23,535 bases of DNA, from the NCBI RefSeq assembly GCF_000003605.2, contig NW_003151785.1:1-23535 (forward strand), read 5' to 3'. The notes beneath the pieces were generated by a model that made no database searches, had not been told where the DNA came from, and saw nothing but the letters and a program-made list of their open reading frames with translations. Every line of letters begins with the position of its first letter. Position 1 is the first letter of the stretch. The stretch is from Saccoglossus kowalevskii (Eukaryota; Hemichordata; Enteropneusta; Harrimaniidae). A program made the position numbers and the translations under genes. Below are positions 9,524 to 18,396 of the stretch, piece by piece.

Positions 9524-10819
9524 ATTGTAATGTATGGTAGTGATTGTTCCAATAATTGACATACTGTAAAATACTTTATTTTAGAAGGAATTGGGTGTTT
9601 TGTATGGATTTTTTCCCACTGATTATTGATGAGTTAAACGTGAAATATAGCAAAAAGTTTATTCGCTAGAATCTATTTTCACTGAAGCATTTCTTCAGCG
9701 AAAATTAATTTTCAAGTGGAAAAAATGTATTCTACAGTATATTAGATCGAATTCTCTAGTCACTGACGTCCAACACATTGCGTTTTGTGCTCCGAGTCAT
9801 AGTCTATTATGCTTTATCACCTGCTTCAAATTCTTCCAATCTCAACTTGGCACGTGACCCCCCCGAAAATGAATTTAATTACATTTAATTAAATCCATAG
9901 TTAGATGCAGGTTCGTGGCCAGAGTAATTTTTGTTTGCTTGTTATTATCCAAACAGTCTTGGCTATAGACTGTTAACATTTAGCAAGGCTAAAATGCACT
10001 ATATTTCACTTTTTACAAAACTACGATACATTTAAATTTGGAACTGTTACAGCCATTTTAATTATGAGCATTAGCAATCTACTTTCTGAGTGAATGGTTA
10101 TGCAAATTAGCCATTATTCCCACTTGTGTTTTTTAGTTTACTAGGGAAGTTCAAATCCAAATAGCTCTCACAATTGTTGTTTATTTCAAGTGGAACTATC
10201 ACACTACATTTATCAGTTGTTTATTAATAAATCGGCATCCGGGCGTATATATAGTTTGTTTTGTTTTCATATCACAAAGTTGCCAAGCAGGCCCGTTTTA
10301 TAAAAGTGACGTTTATCGTCCACAAAATAGGCTATTGCATCACGACGACATGCCAAAATCTATCATACACCACGCTTACTGATGTTCAATCGTCAGACAA
10401 AAATAAAATAAAAATATTTACAATTCGAGGGAAACGGACGTAAAATTGTCCGTGAAGTCAAAATCTTGCATGTCATGGCGTCTTGTTATAATTTCCACTG
10501 ATGAGGAAGGGGCACAATGGATTACGTAAAGCCGATGAGATATTATTACAGTTATATAAACATAGCGATCGCGATTGGGCGAGTTGAGTCTAAATTAACC
10601 TTTCCTGAAACCTTTAACAAATACTTTGTATGACACAGTTTTTCGCGATCCCCGGTGAAATACCATATGGACAGTGCGAATTTAGACGACGCGGTTGAGA
10701 TGGGATGTAATATTTTGCTACATAACGGCTATTCGCAGTTTTTACTGCTCAATCGCTCAAACGCCGTTGAGACAAATTCGAAATGAAGTCGCATTAGAAG
10801 GGAAACAGGTCGATAAAAA
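9524..10819. other. Intron 3 sequence with no recognised gene
   Basis: AT-rich. At 9903-9921 the string AGATGCAGGTTCGTGG equals the terminal motif of the MITE at 10820, so a truncated relative starts there; no matching right end was found. The open frame near 10261-10443 has no domain features. GCGATCGCGATTG near 10565 and TTCGCGATCC near 10642 are short palindromic spots without clear meaning. Confidence 0.5.
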
Positions 10820-11032
10820 TTAAGGTATTGATGCAGGTTCGTGGGCACTTTTAATCACATACGCGGGCCTCGGTTCCCTATATTTTAAAACCGTTTTTGA
10901 GTATGTTCCAGCATTGACAATGCTCCGAAATTTTATAACTATATAGCCAAGTCTGTCTGAGTAAGAAAAATAAAAAAAAAAAAGAAAAAAAAAATCATTC
11001 CGACTGCATACGAACCTGCATCTATACCTTAA
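10820..11032. mobile_element. Second MITE family, TTAA-bounded
   Basis: TTAAGGTATTGATGCAGGTT at 10820 is mirrored at the right end by CGAACCTGCATCTATACCTT up to TTAA at 11032, giving inverted repeats of about 23 bp with one or two mismatches. The 213-bp interior is non-coding and contains an A-rich run at about 10968-10994. The TTAA edges suggest the piggyBac-like target preference, as in the other MITE family here. Confidence 0.8.
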
Positions 11033-11100
11033 TATTTTGCTTTTCTACATGTGCTACATTTTGGTGGCTGAAAGTGCCAGACATACTAGACGGTGACCTA

Positions 11101-11265
11101 TTAAAGCGGGGGAGTCGTCGCCTGCGCATGCGTCAGATGGCCATAGCGTGCCATTGTTTACAAACAAACGTCTACCCATGGACCTTTACGTTTTTAGCGT
11201 GTGTTGTTATCGTCGTTTGGGACCCAATTTCCGCGCGTGCGCAGGTGACGACCCTCCCGCTTTAA
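11101..11265. mobile_element. TTAA-flanked MITE copy 3 (best preserved)
   Basis: TTAA at 11101-11104 and 11262-11265 enclose a 165-bp unit with inverted ends of about 25-30 bp (AAAGCGGGGGAGTCGTCG against CGACCCTCCCGCTTT). The inner part of each arm includes TGCGCATGCG and its mirror CGCGTGCGCA. It sits 27 bp upstream of the EGF exon and so close to its branch-point region that it may form part of the 3' splice environment. Confidence 0.9.
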
Positions 11266-11292
11266 TTAATAAGTACATACATTTTATTGCAG

Positions 11293-11415
11293 ATTATCCC
11301 AAAACCTACCTATGTGAGAGTAACCCATGCCACAATGAGGGTACCTGCGTTCCAATATTCGATACTTACACGTGTGTTTGTCCAGTTGGACTCACCGGGG
11401 ATCTGTGCGAAGGAG
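11293..11415 (+). CDS. Mosaic gene exon 4: EGF-like domain
   Basis: Acceptor ATTGCAG ends at 11292 and donor G|GTATAT is at 11415/11416. The exon is 123 nt, phase 1 to phase 1. Six cysteines in EGF spacing: C-E-S-N-P-C, N-E-G-T-C, Y-T-C-V-C, then G-L-T-G-D-L-C-E-G. The hallmark G-x-x-G-x-x-C end is present. The N-x-D/E calcium signature at the start (D-x-D/N-E-C) is absent, so this is a non-calcium-binding type. The join with the kringle exon forms a Tyr codon. A GT further 5' is not available in the right phase, which supports this donor. Confidence 0.92.
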
Positions 11416-12735
11416 GTATATATTGTGAAACATGATAAATATCAATTGCATGGTAGTTATGCGCTACGACGGCGCTTGGTACACTTTTATATAAAGAGAT
11501 ATCCCAGCCCAACCATCTCCACCGTAAACAGTCAGAAGCAAGCAAGCCTCCTTAAAATTTGTATGACAATTCGATCATAACTTTTTTGAGTTATAAGTGA
11601 AACACTTTCCAACAATTGCTGTTACAACCAGATCAAGATCTCCCTCAACATCTAATCTAACGGTATGTCAAAAGGAACCTCTCTTGAACATTTTTAAATT
11701 ATGAAAATTCGACCATATCTCACAGAATGTAATCGGTTGGTCCTTATGTCAAGGGAAGTTGCTGTTGAAATTTGTACATGAATCAACATGATGAGTTGTG
11801 AATAAAAAAGACTTCACTCCCCATCCCACAAACAACAATTGTGTCATGGAAACCGGGTATACAACAGTACAAACATTTATCGGAATGGTCATTGAGCAAC
11901 TGCTCAACATTTCATTGGCATGCATCAATTTGAGTTGAAAATGAAAAAAAAATAATCATTTCCATACCTACAGACAGACTAAGTACAAAGAAACAAACAC
12001 AGCCAGAGATAATCACTCATTTTTCATATGGATACAGAGAATTCAAGCCCCCATTTATGTAGCAGACGAAATGGCGCCACCTACACTATTCTATCCACGG
12101 AGTACCCGGAGTACCATTTATTATAAATCACGGTACATTTACAATCCAATTTGTTTGCATCAAACAGATAATTAGGTCTCAAGAATAATAAATGGTCTCT
12201 ATTACATATTCGTGTTTCTTTAATTTTTTCACCACCAGTTCCCTCTTATCATCACACATTCACAAAATAGCCATTTTTTTGAGTGAAAACTGACAATTTT
12301 TTTCCGTTGGCTCAAAAATTAGGATTCATTTTCAGGAAATTTGAAGATTATAAGAAAAAAGTGCAAACAAAAAATTTGGCAAAAAAGTATGGTATACGTG
12401 AAAATATATGACTTTGTCGGCCGAGAGCGCGAGAACCACATAGTTACATAAATCAGTAGAGCAGGAGACACGATGACGGTAGAAAATAAGTGTAAAATCA
12501 AGTCTCGTGGCTTTCTCAATCCCGCGATATCTGGGCGGCCATTTGCGTCTGTTATCCTGTCATATCTAGTAAAATCAAATTTTTGAAACATACTATCGGC
12601 ACAACAAACGTATTCCTTCCAGTTTTATATATTTTCATTCAGTGGCAGATGAATCTAACTAGCTAATAAACATACAGTGCACAATGACATCATTTGATTA
12701 AAAAATGAGCGTATAAGTGTTATATTTATTCACAG
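11416..12735 (+). other. Intron 4, no recognised gene
   Basis: The sequence has the style of dispersed invertebrate repeats around 11550-11800, with phrases such as ATTCGATCATAACTTTTTTG, but no second copy in this window. A region near 12400-12560 is higher in CpG. No protein relic was identified on either strand. Confidence 0.5.
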
Positions 12736-13020
12736 TGGTTGGGTTCAATATACGAGGGTCATTCACATATCCTGAAGCAATGGCTGCCTGCAAATACTTC
12801 AATGCAAGCCTGGCATCTTTCGAGGACGCGCGAATGGCTCACTGGTACCACGTAGAGTGTGATGGATTTTATTGGAATGAAGGTAGAATTCCAAGAAGAA
12901 CTACAAGTAATTCAGTCACGGCTATGGTACATCAAATGATACGTTACAACAGTCACTGGATTCTAGCTAAGAACGCCCCTCTGGCCACACGTTTTTGGGC
13001 AATGTGTGCCCGGGCATCAG
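12736..13020 (+). CDS. Mosaic gene exon 5: Link-like module
   Basis: Acceptor TTATTCACAG ends at 12735 and donor G|GTAATT is at 13020/13021. The exon is 285 nt, 95 codons, phase 1 to phase 1. It reads G-S-F-T-Y-P-E-A-M-A-A-C, then N-A-S-L-A-S-F-E-D-A, then V-E-C-D-G-F-Y-W-N-E-G-R-I, and ends F-W-A-M-C-A. This follows the Link (hyaluronan-binding) module order: aromatic-rich strand, EA..AC helix, LAS turn, C-x-x-G-[FW]-[LY], then Y/W-x-x-x-C. Only three of the four usual cysteines are seen, so one disulfide is probably lost. A divergent C-type-lectin-like fold is the main alternative, as the two folds are related. Confidence 0.6.
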
Positions 13021-13604
13021 GTAATTATTATGATTTTTCATCTCTGGCTTGTACAAGGTACAACAACGGCTGAATGCTTATTTTACAATTTCTTGTTTGG
13101 CGATCCGAGGCATACCAATACTACTGAAACCAAGTTTGGTTTCTAAAGGATACAACTTTTATAAGCTGATAGGCAAATAGATCCCATAGAGCGAAGAAAA
13201 TAACCACCGGAAGGTACACTCTCCCCCAACATGGGCGCTACATGCAATTCCTCTTATTTTGGCTGATCAAGTTATCCCGCAATCCAAAAACCACCCATCC
13301 AGTTGTACACACTAGTTAAAACCAGTCATTTTAAGGAATATTATGAATCCTTGTGCTCAGTGGTAGACCATTTCCCCATTTCATACGATGTTTGGAACAG
13401 TGTGTTATATTCTGTATCCCGACCCCTACAAGACTCGTGGACGATAGATACTGTGGTTCACCTTTTCAACTATTAGCCCACTTTGTATTGTAGAAAATTA
13501 ATTTGACATCACCAGTAAACAGCAAAGACGCGATAGTACAATAACTCAATGACAGATATGGGTATTCGAAATGCGCAACTTGTGCGCCCTGAGACTCTTC
13601 AATG
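13021..13604 (+). other. 5' part of intron 5, nothing recognised
   Basis: No motif, open frame or repeat with a partner in this window was found here. Confidence 0.5.
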
Positions 13605-14050
13605 ATAATGATAGGAAACAAAGCACAGAATAATACAATGAATATATTCACTAAAATAACTCAGAGTTCCAGAATGTGAAAAATTATGGAAGTCAATGGC
13701 TTCTTGCAACGCAACAAGAAAGAGATACAGGAGTCTTGCTTGCAGAAGAACGCTATTATTCTGGAGGGCACTGCTGATAGCAGGATAACACAGAGCAGTT
13801 CATACAAGTCTCAGAATGATGATTGAAACCTGTATCCCAGTCTCACACTATTGCAGCAGCAACACACAGAATGGTAATTCCCAATCTAGCCTAGCTCTCG
13901 CACGATAAGATTGCAGACACTCACGCAAGCAAGTCAGTAGATCGTAAACATGCTTTGTTATGTAAATCACAAGCACGCCTGGCAGATTCCAATTTTCCTG
14001 AAACAAGTATGACCTGTCAATCACCTGTATGACAGTTGTTATGAACCTGG
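13605..14050. repeat. Dispersed repeat, copy B (partner at 7200-7830)
   Basis: It carries the same ordered blocks as copy A: AAAGCACAGAATAATACAAT, GGAGTCTTGCTTGCAGAAGA, then AGTAGATCGTAAACATG, ACACGCCTGGCAGATTCCAA-like and ACAAGTATGACCTGTCA. It lacks the internal duplication of copy A, and about 100 bp of copy A between 7520 and 7630 is missing. This copy is directly followed by a Tc1-like relic on the minus strand. Confidence 0.75.
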
Positions 14051-14199
14051 CCGCCAATATCCCGCACTCCAGGACGCAACACTAATAATACTAATTTAAT
14101 AATACAGCAAGCTTAAACCATTGTTAGGAGTAATATAAATCACACACCGGTCAGCAATAAACATTACAATAAGGATAATAGCCCAGCTCAGAATTGCCT

Positions 14200-14550
14200 A
14201 CCCTGCCTAGGTGCACAACTCATACAGCATAGTTCAAGCGAAAGTACAGTCATTCACAGTAACGTCGCCGACAATATCAGTTCTACAGCTTCAAACGATG
14301 AGAGCTCAAGGAATGCAAACTACACGACACTGGCCGTGATGTTACGCTACTTCTATACTGTCCGTGCTGAGTAAGGAGCAAGATCAACAAACCACGCTTT
14401 CTGGTGAAACACAGGTCTTTGAATAATGTTGATTTTACAGCGCAGAACCACAGCAGGCTGTCTCGCATCTATCATTCCCACTTCCTGAATTGCAGGACAG
14501 GTATTATCTTGAGACATGTGCTGGCTTCCACGTCGACACTGCACTGGGGC
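14200..14550 (-). pseudogene. Tc1-like transposase relic, N-terminal DNA-binding region
   Basis: A minus-strand frame from about 14544 reads M-S-Q-D-N-T-C-P-A-I-Q-E-V-G-M-I-D-A-R-Q-P-A-V-V and then F-H-Q-K-A-W-F-V-D-L-A-P-Y-S-A-R-T-V. This resembles the first helix-turn-helix and the R-F-x-x-T-G-x-V-x-D-x-P-R-S-G-R-P-R linker of Tc1 transposases, with the linker worn. Frame breaks follow, and no catalytic part is attached. It has the same orientation as the relic at 14600-15370 but is a different copy, because that one has its own N-terminal part. Confidence 0.45.
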
Positions 14551-14599
14551 TGAACTATACTACTCAAAACAATTTAAAGAACATTTGAATATTTCAGTT

Positions 14600-15370
14600 A
14601 CAGCAAGATCCTTTATTTCAGAAAAACCCATTTGGTAAAATAATTGACGTGAAACATATGCAAATGAAACAGATGATAAGGACTGCACATTACACATTTC
14701 GTTACATGAGTTCTGAAAGAGAGAAGGGTTGAAAATGAAAATCCCAGTTCATGGAACATTTCAATAATGGGTGTGACCACCTCTTGCAGAAAATCTGTGA
14801 CAACACGTGCACGCTGTGGTCTGGCTTTATCATCTTGTAGAACTGCCGCGTCTCCTATCCACGGTAGACAAGGTAACACTACAGGATCTCGTCTCTGTAA
14901 CATAATACAGTTAAGTTGCCATCAGTAACATGGAGAGGGGTCCTTCGGTGGTAACTAAAGCCACCCCATACCATGATGCTGCCACCACCAAACTGGTTGT
15001 GCTGTCTGATGGTGGCATCAGTGAAGCATTCGTGTCTATAGACAAGATTACGACCATCATTGTTCTGCAAAGTGAATCTTTGACTCATCTGTGAAGACGG
15101 AGTTGCTGCTGCTGAGGGTCTTACGTAGGGAATTGGCAGTTACGGTTCAGTTACGAAGGGCTGAAATAAGGAGGTAGCAGTTCTCAGCAGAAGTTGTGAC
15201 ACGTGGACGACCTGACCTGGGTCTGCCATGTACTGTATGGGTTTCTCTGAAGCGCTGGGATGATCTGTGAATAACAGATGGGCAGCTTATGGCAAGGAAA
15301 CACTCTCATTCAACAAGCCTATGGCTCTGGCTCTCTCTTCAGTTGTTAAATGTTGACATGAAAGCATGCT
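14600..15370 (-). pseudogene. Tc1/mariner transposase pseudogene
   Basis: Read on the minus strand: T-E-E-R-A-R-A-I-G-L-L-N-E (first helix-turn-helix, near 15340), G-R-P-R-S-G-R-P-R-V-T-T (15196-15238, the AT-hook-like linker), F-T-D-E-S with the first catalytic Asp (near 15080), F-G-G-G-S-I-M-V-W-G-G (near 14970), R-Y-R-D-E-I-L, and Q-D-D-K-A-R-P-Q-R-A-R (near 14840) with the second catalytic Asp. The third catalytic acid (D-L-N-P-I-E region) is missing. The sequence jumps to a 3' tail after F-L-Q-E-V-V, so there is an internal deletion, plus frameshifts and in-frame stops. Full-length relatives are about 340 residues. Terminal repeats were not located with confidence. Confidence 0.9.
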
Positions 15371-15906
15371 TGCAAAAGCTGCGACAATGCCATTAGTGAG
15401 TGTATTCTGATTACCATAATTGGCAGATGTGATCACAAGGATGCATTATGTACAGGGAAAAATAGAATATCACAACACACCGCTTTTTTTCATGACTCCA
15501 TGCAAACTTCTATTTTCAGGGTTTTTAGGTAGTATACAAAACCTAAAAGTAAAGGATGCTGACAGTGCATTTGGCCATAGCATCCGTAAATTACCGTTAT
15601 GTTTATCCAGTTCACACCCAATCGGAGTAGAAAAAAATCTTCGCGATCGGGATAAATTTCCTTTAACAACAGGTTGCAAAACATTACCCTGGGTACCCTA
15701 TTTTTGACCGAGGCTTTCTTTGTAAATATTTAAATATGTGTCATTCTATAATACCTGTAAAATGCGCCAACGTGATCTAATGCAAAATATCCAAATCGAG
15801 ATACAAAACAACATCTAGATCGGGTTTTATATCTCAAATTGGATACGCGTATATTCCGAATAGATAGACGGTTAGGTTTGCACAGCTTACTTCTTTATTC
15901 ATTCAG
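15371..15906 (+). other. 3' part of intron 5
   Basis: The open frames near 15420-15707 on both strands lack domain features. The stretch ends in the acceptor tract TTCTTTATTCATTCAG of the first F5/8C exon. Confidence 0.5.
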
Positions 15907-15995
15907 ATAGTAGCTGCCCGACCAACTATTTCCCTTATGGTGTTATTGATGGTCGTATACAAAAAGAACAAATAGTAGCAAGCTCAAGATATGAC
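15907..15995 (+). CDS. Mosaic gene exon 6: F5/8 type C domain, N-terminal piece
   Basis: Acceptor TTCATTCAG ends at 15906 and donor GAC|GTAAGT is at 15995/15996. The exon is 89 nt, phase 1 at the start and phase 0 at the end. It encodes S-S-C-P-T-N-Y-F-P-Y-G-V-I-D-G-R-I-Q-K-E-Q-I-V-A-S-S-R-Y-D in short. The order C...Y-G-V...G-R-I...Q-I-x-A-S-S is the canonical opening of F5/8 type C (discoidin) domains, which starts with the first disulfide cysteine. It is too short for ordinary frame listings, and the case for it is that it supplies exactly the part missing from exon 7 and repairs the phase. The donor lies at the head of an array of copies of itself. Confidence 0.85.
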
Positions 15996-16100
15996 GTAAG
16001 TATAGGTGGGAGATATGACGTAGCGAGTAAAATATATGACGTAAGAGTATAGGTAGGAGACGTAAGTATAAACAGTGAGTTAAATATATGACGTAAGTTT
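15986..16100 (+). repeat. Minisatellite built from copies of a 5' splice site
   Basis: ATGACGTAAG or a close variant occurs with GAC at 15993, 16017, 16038, 16059 (AGACGTAAG) and 16090. The spacings are 24, 21, 21 and 31 bp, and the filler AGTATAGGTRGGAG is shared. The first copy is the real donor of exon 6. Using the second or third copy would add 8 or 15 in-frame codons with no stop, and a TAG precedes the fourth. Confidence 0.85.
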
Positions 16101-16356
16101 TTATATTAATTTTATGATAAGAAGTAAGTATGAGTTGTAGTAATCTTTATTTGCTTCATACGATTTCGAAATAACAATTATTAACTGGAAGCTGTAGGGT
16201 ATTTGCCATATACACATACTTAATCTGAAATATACAACACATACAACATATATACCAATGTGTACGATCATTGTTGTTAGCGGTTATGCAATTATATTAT
16301 ATTATTATATATTTGCTATATTATATATGATTCCATTTTTTAAATTTATCACACAG
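16101..16356 (+). other. 3' part of intron 6
   Basis: AT-rich, ending in the acceptor ATTTATCACACAG. No other signal seen. Confidence 0.6.
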
Positions 16357-16623
16357 GAACACACGTTGGACTTCAGTGGGGACGTTAATTTATATTTTCG
16401 TGGCAACCTAACGCGCTACTACAATATATGGACTGGAGTTGATGCACCCGATCAAACGTGGCAAATATATTTCCATGAAAGTCAATTGGTGAATGGAGTT
16501 GGTATATATCTAGCAGCCTCCTTGGATTTTAGTGGATGGATGCTACAAACCTTCAAGTTGTCGTACTACCACCAAGAATGGGGTATGATGATTGAAGTGG
16601 AGGATGGCAGAGGCAATACTAAG
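16357..16623 (+). CDS. Mosaic gene exon 7: F5/8 type C domain, central piece
   Basis: Acceptor CACACAG ends at 16356 and the donor is AAG|GTCTTA at 16623/16624. The exon is 267 nt, phase 0 at both ends. It reads N-L-T-R-Y-Y-N-I-W-T-G-V-D-A-P-D-Q-T-W-Q-I-Y-F, then V-N-G-V-G-I-Y-L, then F-K-L-S-Y-Y-H-Q-E-W and V-E-D-G-R-G-N-T-K. This matches the F5/8C core: W-x-A-x-x...Q-W-x-x-V-D-L, V-T-G-V-x-x-Q-G-R, F-K-V-x-Y-S-x-D-G-x-x-W, then x-D-G-x-x-K. A weaker GT at 16583 would cut the domain before the D-G strand and is rejected. The donor GTCTTA is weak, but the next exon restores the domain exactly. Confidence 0.85.
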
Positions 16624-16898
16624 GTCTTACACATTATATTGGGTTATTTGACATCTATTGTCGATTTTATATATTTATTTAGCTCTTGAGATAAAAAGCA
16701 ATCGAATTCATTTTGGAAGTGCTGAAACTGGTTTTCATGGAGAGTATTTTAGGAAGGATTCTTCATCTTTATTTTAATGATTTTTTTGGGATAGTAGCCC
16801 CCAAAACAACGACCACTTGACTTTGGAAAAGAGTTTGGGGGTTGCTCTCTTTGAATGCGTTTGTTATATTTATTTAAATAATATTATTTATTTCACAG
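16624..16898 (+). other. Intron 7
   Basis: A 275-bp phase-0 intron that ends TTATTTCACAG. Nothing else seen. Confidence 0.7.
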
Positions 16899-17052
16899 GT
16901 TTACCACATACAGAACATTTCCGATTTATCCAGTCTAAACTCTGTTTGTCCACATATTAAGACATCCCGTTTGATTATTACAGCGTTAGAGTGGCTTCCG
17001 CAACTACCCGGTGGACATATTGAAGTCTATGGGGAATTCAAACCACGAAATG
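16899..17052 (+). CDS. Mosaic gene exon 8: F5/8 type C domain, C-terminal piece
   Basis: Acceptor TTTCACAG ends at 16898. The exon starts phase 0 and joins exon 7 as K-V-Y-H-I-Q-N-I. It continues P-H-I-K-T-S-R-L-I-I-T-A-L-E-W and ends G-G-H-I-E-V-Y-G-E-F, the classical closing strands (A-R-Y-I-R-I-x-P-x-x-W...L-R-x-E-x-Y-G). There is a cysteine at N-S-V-C-P, but the usual final cysteine after Y-G is not obvious. No GT gives a phase-1 end after the last strand; the best donor is a GC site, G|GCAAGA at 17052/17053, which leaves phase 1. The alternative is a terminal exon read to the TAA at 17085, but no poly(A) signal follows. Confidence 0.75.
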
Positions 17053-17510
17053 GCAAGAACAGGAATTTCTATGATTTACACCATTAAGTTGTTTTAACAA
17101 TATCCATTTTAATTATGATGAATTTAAAATATATACACCGATTCCCTTGTCATGACGTCAATAGTGATGTAAGTTACATATTTGTCAGGAGAAAAAAGAA
17201 TAACTGCTACTGGTGTATTATATGTGCATTTATACCTGCCACTAAATAGCAACATGAAAGTGTTTCCATGGTTACAGTTCGCAAATAACCTCCTCAGCCA
17301 TATATAAAAAAATGTACCAAAATGTAAGTTGGGAAAAATTTGCAAAAGAGACTTCTTTAATTAGATGATTGAAAGAAAGTACGCGACAACGTATAGTACT
17401 TGTGCAACCGTTGGAAATTAAGTACATCTTCACACATAAAGTATAAATATACTGTACTACAGTATCACCTGTGCAACCCAAACAAATTTCGCTCCCTAAC
17501 TTTCTCAAGT
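17053..17510 (+). other. Intron 8, 5' part
   Basis: No gene seen. The open frames on both strands here are short and without domain features. Confidence 0.5.
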
Positions 17511-17676
17511 TTAAAGCAGGGGAGTCGTCACCTGCGCATGTGTCAGATGGCCATAGCGTGTCATTGTTTACAAACAAGCGTCTACCCATGAACCTTTGCG
17601 CTTTTAGCGTGTGTTGTTATCGTCGCTTGGGACTCAATTCCCGCGCGTGCGCAGGTGACGACCCCTCCCGCTTTGA
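17511..17676. mobile_element. TTAA-type MITE copy 4
   Basis: The left edge is TTAAAGCAGGGGAGTCGTCA and the right edge CGACCCCTCCCGCTTTGAA; the right target copy has decayed from TTAA to TTGA. The interior is nearly the same as in copy 3. It is oriented like all the others in the window (same strand), which suits a family whose members were seeded or counted from one orientation only by chance. Confidence 0.85.
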
Positions 17677-18156
17677 ACAAACTTCATTGTTGTGCTATAT
17701 TATAGAACATAGACGTACACAGTACAGAATACATTAGCATGACTTTAGAAAGCTGATGCCTTTTTTATGGCTGCAATGTTAACAGGTGCAACGATATGAC
17801 AAATTGTATTAGCACGAGTCGGCACCTATACATGTATGTATGCGATTGGAGAATTGAAATGCCGATTATGTAACCATCAACTGGAAGAAATAATATGTGT
17901 CCCTGTTTATATTGTAGCAGAATGTTGATATGTTGTTCGGGAGGGTATTTGTGAACTTGACCAAATCTTCTATTGTAATTAGTTCAGGCTAGGCACGATC
18001 TGTTGCTAAATTAGCTGAACTAATCTATGTTTTACGTGTAGATTAACATAATTTATCTACGAAGTAAAACAAATGTCTTGAGAATAATACTTATACATAT
18101 GCTAATACTCCCCCTAGAAAGCATATCTTCATTGTTTTACATCCGGATCAACGCAG
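17677..18156 (+). other. Intron 8, 3' part
   Basis: No gene seen. It contains two competing acceptors for exon 9: CTCCCCCTAG at 18117 and CAACGCAG at 18156, both phase-compatible. Confidence 0.5.
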
Positions 18157-18396
18157 GAAAACATTTATTGGAAAGTGTGCAGTCAGAAGTACTGGGCACG
18201 AAAACGTATTTCATGACTAATCGCCAAGAATGTGAAGCATTGTGTCTCGAGGAAGACATCGGTCAATGTCTTTATCTTATGTATTCCACTATAATTTCTA
18301 AATGTCAATATGGACCAATTCCCTACTGGATGGAAGATATGTCGTCCACATTACAACCGTCCTCGCAGTGGGACTACTACATTCGCCTGACAGAAG
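18157..18396 (+). CDS. Mosaic gene exon 9: PAN/apple-like module
   Basis: The chosen acceptor is CAACGCAG (ends 18156), donor G|GTATTA at 18396/18397. The exon is 240 nt, phase 1 to phase 1. Reading: K-H-L-L-E-S-V..., then R-Q-E-C-E-A-L-C-L-E-E-D...C-L-Y-L-M-Y, then S-K-C-Q-Y-G-P-I-P, and ends W-D-Y-Y-I-R-L. C-x-x-x-C in a helix followed by C-x-x-[FY]-x-Y and a later K-C is the PAN/apple core. W-x-Y-Y-x-R as the last strand fits too. The module is short (80 residues) and has four cysteines in the core. The CTAG at 18117 would add 13 residues. PAN modules bind protein or carbohydrate. Confidence 0.7.

Noticed and set aside
9171-9540. Open frames of 90-120 codons over MITE copies (also at 11074-11435 and 17400-17737)
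   Set aside because: Their similar translations come only from the shared MITE sequence, so they are not a protein family.
15509-15520. Micro-exon after TATTTTCAG with a GTAGTA donor
   Set aside because: A phase 1-1 micro-exon of about nine nucleotides can be drawn, but nothing besides the splice-like letters supports it.
15986-16100. TGACGTAA array read as a cluster of CREB/ATF sites
   Set aside because: The first copy coincides exactly with the exon 6 donor, and the extended copies match the donor consensus GTAAGT. A splice-site-derived minisatellite explains it more simply.
16583-16584. Alternative GT donor inside exon 7 with a phase-1 end
   Set aside because: It would cut the F5/8C domain before the D-G-x-x-K strand, which the chosen donor and exon 8 complete exactly.
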